Below are positions 1-6,666 of a stretch of 64,000 bases of DNA, one piece after another. Every line of letters starts with the position of its first letter. The first letter of the stretch is position 1. The stretch is from Luteibacter sp. dw_328. GTDB lineage: Bacteria; Pseudomonadota; Gammaproteobacteria; Xanthomonadales; Rhodanobacteraceae. The notes under the pieces are model-generated. The model saw only the letters and a list, made by a program, of their open reading frames with translations. It had not been told where the DNA came from and made no database searches. The position numbers and the translations under genes were made by a program. The stretch spans positions 248,001 through 312,000 of the forward strand of contig NZ_JAAVUW010000006.1 of NCBI RefSeq assembly GCF_018449605.1, written 5' to 3'.

Positions 1-359
1 GCCGTCGCCTGGGCATCGTCTGGTCTGACGCGTTTACCCCGCAACGGTTTTTCTGGATGTTCGTACTGGCGCTCTACGGCATCCTGATGGTGTTCAACGG
101 TCGCTATCGCGATTTCCCGATCGGCCTGTTCGCCTTGCCGTGCGTGGGGTTCCTGCTGCTTGCGGTCCTGCGCACGCGAGAGGACATCCTCATGCCGCTG
201 GTCGAAGAACGACTGCTGGGCATCTGGATTGCCGGTCTCGGTATCGCGGTGGTGGTACAGGAACTCGGCGCGAACGCCGTGTCCTGGGGCTGGATGCTGC
301 TCAACCTGGCCCTGGCCTTGCCCGTATTGATGGCCTGGTACCGGGCGCGGCGCGACTAG
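1..359 (+). CDS. C-terminal end of a multi-pass membrane protein (partial)
   Basis: The open frame enters from the left edge (codons from base 3) and ends at TAG 357-359, so only the last 118 residues are visible. They contain four hydrophobic segments (around FFWMFVLALYGILMVF, IGLFALPCVGFLLLAVL, LLGIWIAGLGIAVVVQEL and WMLLNLALALPVLMAWY) separated by short charged loops, and end in a basic tail. This is the C-terminal membrane portion of a larger inner-membrane protein. Nothing catalytic is visible and I do not recognise the family; a membrane-bound glucan-processing enzyme is one possibility but unsupported here. It converges on the next gene, with only four bases between stop codons. Confidence 0.7.
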   Translation, partial: RRLGIVWSDAFTPQRFFWMFVLALYGILMVFNGRYRDFPIGLFALPCVGFLLLAVLRTREDILMPLVEERLLGIWIAGLGIAVVVQELGANAVSWGWMLLNLALALPVLMAWYRARRD

Positions 360-363
360 CCCG

Positions 364-744
364 TCAGGCTTCGGCGGTAACCTGCTGACGGTCGTACTGC
401 ACGCGCACCAGTCGCAGTGCGCCGATCAGCAGCGCCAGTGCGCCGCCCTCGTAACAGTAGAGCTGCAGTGCGATCACGCCGAAACTCGCGGCGAGCACGG
501 CTGCGGCCGTATTGCGCCAGAATAAGGCGACGAGTGCCATGAGCACCGCCGCATAGCCGTAGCCATAACTAAGGAAGCCCTGCACGACGAGGGTACGCGT
601 CGCGCACCACCACGGGCCCTCAGCGCTGTCGCAGGCGTGCGCCATGTCCGAGGGCTCGATGAAGCCATAGCGAAGCCACGCCGCGCCGGCGGCGACCAGA
701 ACGATGATGGCCCAGGGCAGGGCGGCGCGAAGGCTGGGTTTCAT
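364..744 (-). CDS. Small integral membrane protein, unknown function
   Basis: A 126-residue protein read from ATG 744 (MKPSLRAALPWAII). An N-terminal hydrophobic segment is followed by a periplasm-sized loop with three cysteines (HACDSAEGPWWCATR), then two or three further hydrophobic segments (YAAVLMALVALFW, AAVLAASFGVIALQLYCY, ALALLIGALRLV). The frame is open further upstream, but that extension lies inside the nuclease-like gene, so the internal ATG is preferred. It starts eight bases downstream of the stop of the neighbouring minus-strand gene and is probably co-transcribed with it. I do not recognise the family. Confidence 0.65.
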   Translation of the reverse strand: MKPSLRAALPWAIIVLVAAGAAWLRYGFIEPSDMAHACDSAEGPWWCATRTLVVQGFLSYGYGYAAVLMALVALFWRNTAAAVLAASFGVIALQLYCYEGGALALLIGALRLVRVQYDRQQVTAEA

Positions 745-752
745 GGCGCGTG

Positions 753-1565
753 TTACCTCGGTCGGGATGCGCCGGCTGCCTCGGCAAGAGCGAGGGGCAG
801 GCGGATTTCGGCGGCAAGAGGCAGATGATCGGAGAAGGCACGGGGTAATGTCCACGTGCGTTCGAGCTTGATGTCCGCCGAGGTCAGGATATGGTCGAGC
901 GCGCGGCGCGGCTTCCAGCTGGGAAACGTGAGTGTGTTGACGGTCGGCATCTGCAGCGCCGTCTTGTCGAAGAGCACGCGCATCTCGGGACTGTTCGGCT
1001 CGGTATTGAGATCGCCCATCAGCACCGCGTGCGGATAAGGCGCAAGCAATTCGGCGATGAAGGCGAGCTGGCCCATGCGTGCCTGCGCGCCGAGTGAAAG
1101 ATGGGCCACGACCATCACCAGCGCATCCGGGCCCTCGCCAAATCTTACGAACAGCGCACCACGGCCCTTGATTCGGCCGGGCAATGGGTAATCGATGACT
1201 TCGGCCGGTTCGATGCGGCTGAGCAGGCCGTTCGCCGAGTGGGCGACGCGGGCCATTGGCCGGTTCGGCTGGTGGCTCCAGAACGGCATGCCCGCCGCTT
1301 CGGCGATGTAACGGGTCTGGTTGAGGAAGCCGGAACGGAGGCTCCCCGCGTCGGCTTCCTGCAGGCCGACCACGTCGAATTCATGGAGAAGCTCGGCCAG
1401 CGAATCGAGATTGGCCAGCTTCGATCGGCCGGGTAGCACGGCGTTGACGCTACGCGTGACGTAGTCGCTGTAACGCTGGACGCTGGCGCCGGCGAGGATG
1501 TTGCAGCTCAGCAGGCGCAGGGTGCGCTCGGGAGCGGAGGACGGATTCGGCGAGGAGCGGGTCAT
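753..1565 (-). CDS. Endonuclease/exonuclease/phosphatase family protein
   Basis: A 270-residue member of the EEP superfamily of metal-dependent phosphodiesterases. Visible family motifs are the opening strand LRLLSCNIL (metal-binding Asn), VVGLQE (metal-binding Glu), VVAHLSL (catalytic His), GDLNTEP (Asp/Asn pair) and the C-terminal SDHLPL (catalytic Asp-His). All catalytic positions are present, so an active enzyme is expected; the substrate (nucleic acid, phospholipid or sugar phosphate) cannot be read. ATG 1565 is chosen; a GTG seven codons upstream is possible. No signal peptide is evident. It lies downstream of a DsbA-like gene on the same strand and runs closely into a small membrane protein gene. 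Confidence 0.85.
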   Translation of the reverse strand: MTRSSPNPSSAPERTLRLLSCNILAGASVQRYSDYVTRSVNAVLPGRSKLANLDSLAELLHEFDVVGLQEADAGSLRSGFLNQTRYIAEAAGMPFWSHQPNRPMARVAHSANGLLSRIEPAEVIDYPLPGRIKGRGALFVRFGEGPDALVMVVAHLSLGAQARMGQLAFIAELLAPYPHAVLMGDLNTEPNSPEMRVLFDKTALQMPTVNTLTFPSWKPRRALDHILTSADIKLERTWTLPRAFSDHLPLAAEIRLPLALAEAAGASRPR

Positions 1566-1606
1566 GGGTTTCGCGATGGTTACCACGTCGGGCCGTGACT
1601 GCCGAG

Positions 1607-1637
1607 GATGCCCCCCGCCGTGTGAACGGGGGGCATC
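1607..1637 (-). terminator. GC-rich stem-loop after the dsbA-like gene
   Basis: A perfect 10-bp inverted repeat (GATGCCCCCC / GGGGGGCATC) with an 11-base loop lies between the stop of the dsbA-like gene and the start of the nuclease-like gene, both on the minus strand. No T-run follows it, so it may be a weak terminator or an mRNA 3'-end stabiliser. Confidence 0.4.
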
Positions 1638-1654
1638 GGCATCGGCTCAGTGAC

Positions 1655-2311
1655 TTACTTGCCGCCCTTGAGTTCCTTGTTGACCAGGAACAGGGTCATG
1701 GCGTTGAGTTCGTCGAAGTCCTTGAACTGTGCGGGACGGTACTTGCCATTGACGATGATCGACGGTGTGCCGTCCACGCCCCAGGCCTGGATCAGCTTGG
1801 TATCGGCGATGATGCGGTCATGCGTTTCCTTGCTGTCGGCGATGGCAAGGAACTTGGCCTTGTCGACGCCGGCATTCGCGGCATACCAGTCCGCGAGCTC
1901 GTCCAGCGTGCGCAGCGGATAGTGCTCGTCGTGAATGGCGTGGAACAGCGCGGCGTGCGTCTTGGGCAACACGCCCAGCTTCTGTGCGGCGTAGAACGAC
2001 TGCGCATACGGCAGCCATGCATCGTTGAAAGCCGCCGGGATGGCATGGAAGACCACACCCTTCGGCAATGTCTTCTGCAGTTCTTCGACCTTCGGTTCGT
2101 AGTGCGAGCAATGGATGCAGCCGTACGAGAACACTTCGACGACTTCGACCTTGCCGTCCTTCGGATCGAGGCGCACCGGCGCGGCGATGGTGGCGTACTG
2201 ATCGTCGGTAAAGCTGGGCGCGGCCCCGGCGGCGGCCGGATTGGCACCACCCGCCGAGCAGGCGGTGGCCAGGGTCAGGCCGACGAACAGGAACGAGAGG
2301 CGCTTGAACAT
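1655..2311 (-). CDS. dsbA: Thiol:disulfide interchange protein, DsbA type
   Basis: A 218-residue periplasmic oxidoreductase of the DsbA/thioredoxin fold, expected to introduce disulfides into exported proteins. The N-terminus is a signal sequence ending near ATACSAGG, which could be a lipobox (Cys18). The active site is CIHC at residues 65-68 inside FSYGCIHCSHYEP, a CxHC motif typical of DsbA. The cis-proline loop is seen in GVDGTPSIIVNGKY. Length matches the family. A GGAG sits seven bases before ATG 2311. It follows a second DsbA-like gene 30 bases upstream on the same strand; the pair is probably one transcription unit and arose by tandem duplication. Confidence 0.9.
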   Translation of the reverse strand: MFKRLSFLFVGLTLATACSAGGANPAAAGAAPSFTDDQYATIAAPVRLDPKDGKVEVVEVFSYGCIHCSHYEPKVEELQKTLPKGVVFHAIPAAFNDAWLPYAQSFYAAQKLGVLPKTHAALFHAIHDEHYPLRTLDELADWYAANAGVDKAKFLAIADSKETHDRIIADTKLIQAWGVDGTPSIIVNGKYRPAQFKDFDELNAMTLFLVNKELKGGK

Positions 2312-2341
2312 GAAAATCTCCGGGAGAGGTCGAGAACGCGG

Positions 2342-3229
2342 TTACTTACCCGCGGCTTCCTTGCTGACGAGCCACTGGGTGAGCTCGACGGCCTGCGGAT
2401 AGCCACCGGCGCTGGTAGGCGACAGGCGGTACTTGCCGTTGACGATGATCGCCGGCGTCCCATCGACCTCGTAAGCCCGCACGAGTTCATCCGCGCGCTT
2501 CATCTTCGTAGTGATGGTGAAGGACTTGGCCGTGGCGACGAACTCCTCCGGCTTCACGCCGTACTTCGCGTAGAACTTCGCGACATCGTCGATGGTCGGC
2601 CACGCGGACTCGGGCTTGCGCCGGTTGGAGGTGCTGTCCAGGATGCCCAGCTCGCCGCTCTTGTTCACCGCGTCGAACATGGCGTCGTGGCTCTGCTTCT
2701 CGATGCCGAGCGCCTGGGCGGTGAGGAAGGCGCGCTGCATCAGCGGCCAGTTCTCGTCGGGGCGGAAGGAGGCCGGGGTATAGGTCATGACCGCGCCACG
2801 GGGCAGGTCCTTGGCCATCTGCTCGACGAGGCCGTTGAACTGGTAGCAGAACGGGCAGCCGTACGAGAACACCTCGGTGACTTCGATCTTGCCCGGCGTG
2901 CTGGTCGGCTGGGCGGGATCGATACGGAAGTAGTTCTTGCCTTCGACCCATTTGCCGTCATCGACGAAGGGCTTGGGGGCGGGACGGTTGGCGTCGTCGG
3001 CGTCCGCCGTCGGGGCGGCGGCGGGGGCGGCTACGCCGGCGGTGCTGCCGGAAGCGGCGGGCGCGGCCGTCGAAGCCGTTGCGGGCGTCGGTGCCGACGC
3101 GGGGGGAGTCGGCGTCGTGGCGGCAGCTGCGGGGGAAGTCGTGGTGGGTGCAGCGGTATCGTTGTTACCGGAGCCGCAGGCCGCCAGACCGATCAGGGCG
3201 GCGCAGAGCAAGGGAAGGCGCAGTCGCAT
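2342..3229 (-). CDS. DsbA-family thiol:disulfide lipoprotein with long Ala/Pro/Thr linker
   Basis: A 295-residue predicted lipoprotein. The signal sequence ends in the lipobox LAAC (Cys18). Residues about 22-88 are a low-complexity Ala/Thr/Pro linker that would hold the catalytic domain away from the membrane. The thioredoxin-fold domain follows, with a CPFC active site at 125-128 in FSYGCPFCYQFN and the cis-Pro loop GTPAIIVNGKYR. AAAGGA precedes ATG 3229 at good spacing. The CPFC centre and the tether distinguish it from the CIHC paralogue next door, suggesting different substrates. An upstream terminator hairpin separates it from cytochrome c4. Confidence 0.88.
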   Translation of the reverse strand: MRLRLPLLCAALIGLAACGSGNNDTAAPTTTSPAAAATTPTPPASAPTPATASTAAPAASGSTAGVAAPAAAPTADADDANRPAPKPFVDDGKWVEGKNYFRIDPAQPTSTPGKIEVTEVFSYGCPFCYQFNGLVEQMAKDLPRGAVMTYTPASFRPDENWPLMQRAFLTAQALGIEKQSHDAMFDAVNKSGELGILDSTSNRRKPESAWPTIDDVAKFYAKYGVKPEEFVATAKSFTITTKMKRADELVRAYEVDGTPAIIVNGKYRLSPTSAGGYPQAVELTQWLVSKEAAGK

Positions 3230-3258
3230 CGGGATTCCTTTTCTAACCTTCTAAACGA

Positions 3259-3282
3259 GAACGGGCCCGAAGGGGCCCGTTC
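3259..3282 (-). terminator. Hairpin after the cytochrome c4 gene
   Basis: A perfect 10-bp stem GAACGGGCCC / GGGCCCGTTC with a 4-base loop lies directly downstream of the cytochrome c stop and upstream of the DsbA lipoprotein start, all on the minus strand. It is followed by TCGTTT on the transcribed strand, a short T-rich tail. Confidence 0.65.
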
Positions 3283-3303
3283 GATCTTCCAACTTTAACG
3301 CCA

Positions 3304-4116
3304 TCAGCGTGTCGCGGGTGCGTCCGCCGCTTCGTTTGTGTGCAGGCCTTCGATATAGCTGGCCAGCGCAGCGATGTCTTTCTCGTCCAGTTTCTGTGCG
3401 ATCGAGGGCATGATCTTGGCGTGGGCATCGTCGCCCCAGGCGGTACCGTCGTGCCAGGACTTCAGCGTGGCTTCGATGTACTTCGCGTGCTGACTGGTCA
3501 GCTGCGGGTACATGGCGCCCGGATTGCCGCGGCCATCCGGACCATGGCAGGCCATGCAGGCGGGAATGCCTCGCGCGGTATCGCCTTCGCGATAAAGCGT
3601 CTGGCCCTGATCGACCAGGGCCTTGTCGGCGACGCCGGGCAGCGGCTTCTGCTTGGCGAAATACGCGCCGATGTCGTGCATGTCCTGCGGCGTGAGCGGC
3701 GCGGCCATGCCCATCATGATCGGGTTCTGGCGCTTGCCTGCCTTGAAGTCCGTGAGCTGGCGAACGATGTACTGCTCGCTCTGCCCCGCGAGGCGCGGGT
3801 ACTGGGCATCGGTAGAGTTGCCGTCCAGCCCGTGGCAGGCACCGCAAGCGGCGGCCTTGCCCTGGCCGGTGGCGGCATCGCCTGGCTTGACCGCGGCCGT
3901 CGCGTCGCCGCCGGGAGCGCCGGGCGCGACCGTGGCCGTTTCGTTCGTCGGCATGCCCGGCGTCGCCGGATCGGTCGCCGGATTCGCCCCTGGCTTCGCC
4001 GCGGTGGTCGCCGGCGCCGGCGCGGCGGCCGGTTTGGCGGGTGCTGCGGTCTGGGCCGCGGCTACGTTCATGACGAGCATCGCGGTGATGGCAGCGGCGG
4101 CGTGCCGAAACTTCAT
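3304..4116 (-). CDS. Diheme cytochrome c (c4 type), periplasmic
   Basis: A 270-residue exported electron carrier. A signal peptide (about residues 1-22, ending VAAAQ) is followed by an unusually long Ala/Pro/Gly/Thr segment (about 23-85), then two class I cytochrome c domains with heme sites CGACH (91-95) and CMACH (187-191). Candidate Met axial ligands lie downstream of each (for example NPIMMGMA). The two-domain arrangement is that of cytochrome c4, which passes electrons toward terminal oxidases; the cox cluster 11 kb away is a plausible partner. ATG 4116 has GGAGA five bases upstream, better than the earlier in-frame start. A possible -10 (CATAAT) is about 60 bases upstream. Confidence 0.9.
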   Translation of the reverse strand: MKFRHAAAAITAMLVMNVAAAQTAAPAKPAAAPAPATTAAKPGANPATDPATPGMPTNETATVAPGAPGGDATAAVKPGDAATGQGKAAACGACHGLDGNSTDAQYPRLAGQSEQYIVRQLTDFKAGKRQNPIMMGMAAPLTPQDMHDIGAYFAKQKPLPGVADKALVDQGQTLYREGDTARGIPACMACHGPDGRGNPGAMYPQLTSQHAKYIEATLKSWHDGTAWGDDAHAKIMPSIAQKLDEKDIAALASYIEGLHTNEAADAPATR

Positions 4117-4288
4117 AAGTCTCTCCAAGGGGGATGCTTCTGGATCGGGCGCGCTTCCCCACGCGCCGCAACCAAAAGATTATGAGGGGCTCGGGAGAGC
4201 CGGGTCAAACCGCATCAGCGCGCGACGGGGCGCGGTATCGCATACACTGCCCGACCATCGTTTTTCCCGCCCGGCGGGCTATCCCCTC

Positions 4289-4936
4289 ATGTCTTCCAAT
4301 CCGCTGAACGGCGCCACCTTCGTACTGGCCGCCCACGAAATCGTCCAGCTGCCCTTCGATCAGGGTGCCGAGGTGGCCTTCGCCGGGCGCTCCAACGCCG
4401 GCAAGTCCAGCGCGTTGAACGCGCTGACCGGCCACAACGCGCTGGCGCGCACCTCCAAGACGCCGGGGCGCACGCAGCTGATGGTGGTGTTCGACCTGCC
4501 GCGGTTGAAAGTGGAAGGGGCCGAGCCGCTCGACAGCCGGCTGGTCGACCTGCCCGGCTACGGCTACGCAAAAGTGCCCGAGGCCATGCGCAAGCATTGG
4601 CGCGGCGAGATCGATGCCTATCTGAAGATGCGCCGCAGCTTGCGTGGCATCGTGCTTATCGTGGATATCCGCCATGAGCTGAAGGAATTCGATGCCACGA
4701 TGCTTCAGTTCTGCGCCGACACCCAGCTGCCCTGCCATGTGCTGCTGACCAAGGCCGACAAGATCTCGCGCAGCCAGGCCCAGAAAGCGCTGGATGCCAT
4801 GCGCAAGCATTTCCGCGACACCAACGTGCCGGGTACGGCGCAGGTGTTTTCCTCGAGCGCCACCAAGACCGGCGTCGAAGAGGCCCGTGCACGGGTCATG
4901 GAGCTACTGGCAACACCGCGACCGCACGAGCTCTGA
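4289..4936 (+). CDS. engB: Ribosome biogenesis GTP-binding protein EngB/YsxC (YihA)
   Basis: A 215-residue TRAFAC-class GTPase needed for late assembly of the 50S ribosomal subunit. The G1 P-loop GRSNAGKSS is at residues 33-41, followed by TSKTPGRTQ (G2), DLPGYGYAK (G3), TKAD (G4) and a C-terminal SSSATK (G5). Length and motif spacing match the family. ATG 4289 is chosen because the family starts shortly before the P-loop; the longer frame runs antisense through the cytochrome gene. A possible -10 (TACACT) lies about 40 bases upstream. The gene is divergent from cytochrome c4 and converges on the sulfoxide reductase gene. Confidence 0.95.
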   Translation: MSSNPLNGATFVLAAHEIVQLPFDQGAEVAFAGRSNAGKSSALNALTGHNALARTSKTPGRTQLMVVFDLPRLKVEGAEPLDSRLVDLPGYGYAKVPEAMRKHWRGEIDAYLKMRRSLRGIVLIVDIRHELKEFDATMLQFCADTQLPCHVLLTKADKISRSQAQKALDAMRKHFRDTNVPGTAQVFSSSATKTGVEEARARVMELLATPRPHEL

Positions 4937-4966
4937 CCCGCCCCTCATCGGCTTGAACGCCCTGGC

Positions 4967-5455
4967 TCAGGCCAGGGTCGCCATGAAGACACGGCAAAGC
5001 GCTTCCATGCCCTTGCGGTCTTCGTCGTCGAAGCGGGCGACGGACGGGCTGTCCACATCCCACACGCCAAGCAGGCTGCCGTCGGCCTTGACCAGCGGCA
5101 CCACGATCTCCGAATTGGACGCTGCGTCGCAGGCGATGTGGCCGGCGAACTCGTGGACGTCCCGGATCAGCTGGGTTTCGCGCGTCTGCGCGGCGGTGCC
5201 GCAGACGCCGCGGCCGATCGCGATGCGGATGCACGCCGGCTTGCCCTGGAACGGACCGACCACCAGTTCCTTGCCGTCGAAAAGATAGAAGCCCGCCCAG
5301 TTGATGTCCGGTACGGCGTCGAACACCAGGGCCGAGAAGTTCGCCGCGTTGGCGATCATGTCCGGTTCGCCGGCGAGCAGGCCCCGGGCTTGCTGGACCA
5401 GCTCCGCGTACAGCGTGGCTTTGTCGTCGGTGGCGATGGCCTTGGCTTCGAACAT
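4967..5455 (-). CDS. msrC: Free methionine-(R)-sulfoxide reductase (GAF domain)
   Basis: A 162-residue single GAF-domain cytosolic enzyme that reduces free Met-R-sulfoxide. The three redox cysteines of the family are at residues 75 (KPACIRI), 85 (RGVCGTA) and 109 (HIACDAASNSEI), with the 10- and 24-residue spacings seen in E. coli YebR. The substrate-contact region SNSEIVVPL and the final DVDSP strand are also present. Its stop codon sits beside a 7-bp hairpin (CCCTGGC/GCCAGGG, 4960-4977) shared with the convergent engB end. It is probably a stand-alone gene. Confidence 0.92.
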   Translation of the reverse strand: MFEAKAIATDDKATLYAELVQQARGLLAGEPDMIANAANFSALVFDAVPDINWAGFYLFDGKELVVGPFQGKPACIRIAIGRGVCGTAAQTRETQLIRDVHEFAGHIACDAASNSEIVVPLVKADGSLLGVWDVDSPSVARFDDEDRKGMEALCRVFMATLA

Positions 5456-5530
5456 GACGTTATCCGGTGAATTCGGTATCTGGGACCGTGTATGGTGCCA
5501 CGTCCCCGCCCCCGCAAGGCTCCAGGCCTC

Positions 5531-6202
5531 ATGTCACGACACTTCTTCGTGGCCGGTACCGACACCGGCATCGGCAAGACCCACGGCGCGCAGACCCTCG
5601 TCTACGCCTTTCGCGAGACAGGTGAACGCGTGGCCGGCATGAAGCCGATCGCCAGCGGATCCGCCCGGCACCCGGAGGGCCTGCGTAACCAGGACGCGCT
5701 CGACCTGCAGGCGGCGAGCTCACCGGCGCCGCCGTACGATCGGGTCAATCCCATCGCGCTCGAGGAGGCGGTCGCGCCGCACCTGGCCGCCGCGCGTGCG
5801 GGGCAACCGATCGTGTGGCCGCCGCTCGACGCGGGTTTCGAGGCGCTCGCCCGCGACTACGACCGGGTGATCGTCGAAGGGGTGGGTGGCTGGATGGTTC
5901 CGCTGGGTGAAGGCATGTCGACCGAAGACATCCCGCGCCGCTGGAACCTGCCTGTCATCCTCGTGGTCGGCATTCGCCTGGGCTGCATCAGTCACGCACG
6001 CCTCACCGCGAGGGCCATCGTGGCGGATGGCTGCCGGCTCGCGGGCTGGATCGCCAACGTCATCGAATCGGACATGCCGCTGCGCGAGGAGAACATCGCG
6101 ACATTGCGCGATCTGCTGCCTGCGCCGTGCCTGGGCGTGCTTCCGCATCGCGTGGCACCGCGCGAAGCGGCGCTTTTGCTCGACCTCGACGCGCTCGGCT
6201 GA
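5531..6202 (+). CDS. bioD: ATP-dependent dethiobiotin synthetase
   Basis: A 223-residue enzyme that closes the ureido ring of dethiobiotin from 7,8-diaminopelargonate, CO2 and ATP, the penultimate step of biotin synthesis. The P-loop GTDTGIGKT is at residues 9-17. The substrate-binding MKPIASG and the VEGVGGWMVPLG loop match BioD. Start ATG 5531 places the P-loop at the usual distance. No other bio genes are nearby, so it is separated from the rest of the pathway. It is divergent from the sulfoxide reductase gene with about 75 bases between. Confidence 0.92.
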   Translation: MSRHFFVAGTDTGIGKTHGAQTLVYAFRETGERVAGMKPIASGSARHPEGLRNQDALDLQAASSPAPPYDRVNPIALEEAVAPHLAAARAGQPIVWPPLDAGFEALARDYDRVIVEGVGGWMVPLGEGMSTEDIPRRWNLPVILVVGIRLGCISHARLTARAIVADGCRLAGWIANVIESDMPLREENIATLRDLLPAPCLGVLPHRVAPREAALLLDLDALG

Positions 6203-6238
6203 CGGCAAATTCACGCGCCCCGGAATAACTAGATTCCC

Positions 6239-6574
6239 ATGACGACCTATTTCCTCTCCGTAAAAGACATGAGCAAGGCCAAGGGCCCCGACCCCGAGCT
6301 TTCCTTCGAGGGCATCGGCCCGGAAAAACTGGCCGCCGACATCGCCGACGCCATGCGCAGCGACAGCCTTTTCCAGCGCTGGCGCGCCAAGCAACCCGAG
6401 CCGGACGAGGTCGATCCGGGCCTCGGCGTCACGGACGGAAGCGCCTCAGCGAAGGGCGAGCTGTCGAACGACCGTACGGACGTGCAGTTGACGACGAACC
6501 TGCCCATGCGCATCGTCAAGCATCGCCTGAACCTGCTGATCGGTTCGAGTTGGGAGCTGCGCGACACCCGCTGA
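6239..6574 (+). CDS. Conserved-looking small hypothetical protein
   Basis: A protein of up to 111 residues. The first part is acidic with an amphipathic helix (GPEKLAADIADAMRSD followed by LFQRWR). A polar, probably disordered stretch rich in Glu/Asp/Ser follows, then a basic C-terminal segment (MRIVKHRLNLLIGSSWELRDT). There is no signal peptide or membrane segment. The start is uncertain: ATG 6239 or ATG 6269 (MSKAKGPDPE). I do not recognise a family. It follows bioD by 36 bases and may be co-transcribed. Confidence 0.6.
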   Translation: MTTYFLSVKDMSKAKGPDPELSFEGIGPEKLAADIADAMRSDSLFQRWRAKQPEPDEVDPGLGVTDGSASAKGELSNDRTDVQLTTNLPMRIVKHRLNLLIGSSWELRDTR

Positions 6575-6666
6575 CCCCTGACCAGGCCCCTGACCGATGG
6601 CCGTTGTCCTTGACAGCCTCGCGCCGCTAGAGTGGCCGCTTTGCCCACGTCAGGGATTCGTTGCCC

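Noticed and set aside
1595-3298. Long + strand open frame over the dsbA-like genes
   Set aside because: Arg/Gly-rich composition and no family features; shadow of the two DsbA genes.
4960-4977. Hairpin at the engB/msrC convergence as a terminator
   Set aside because: Stem of only seven base pairs, no T-run.
6610-6615. TTGACA as a promoter for the M3 peptidase
   Set aside because: No -10 at 16-18 bases; TAGAGT is only 12 bases away.
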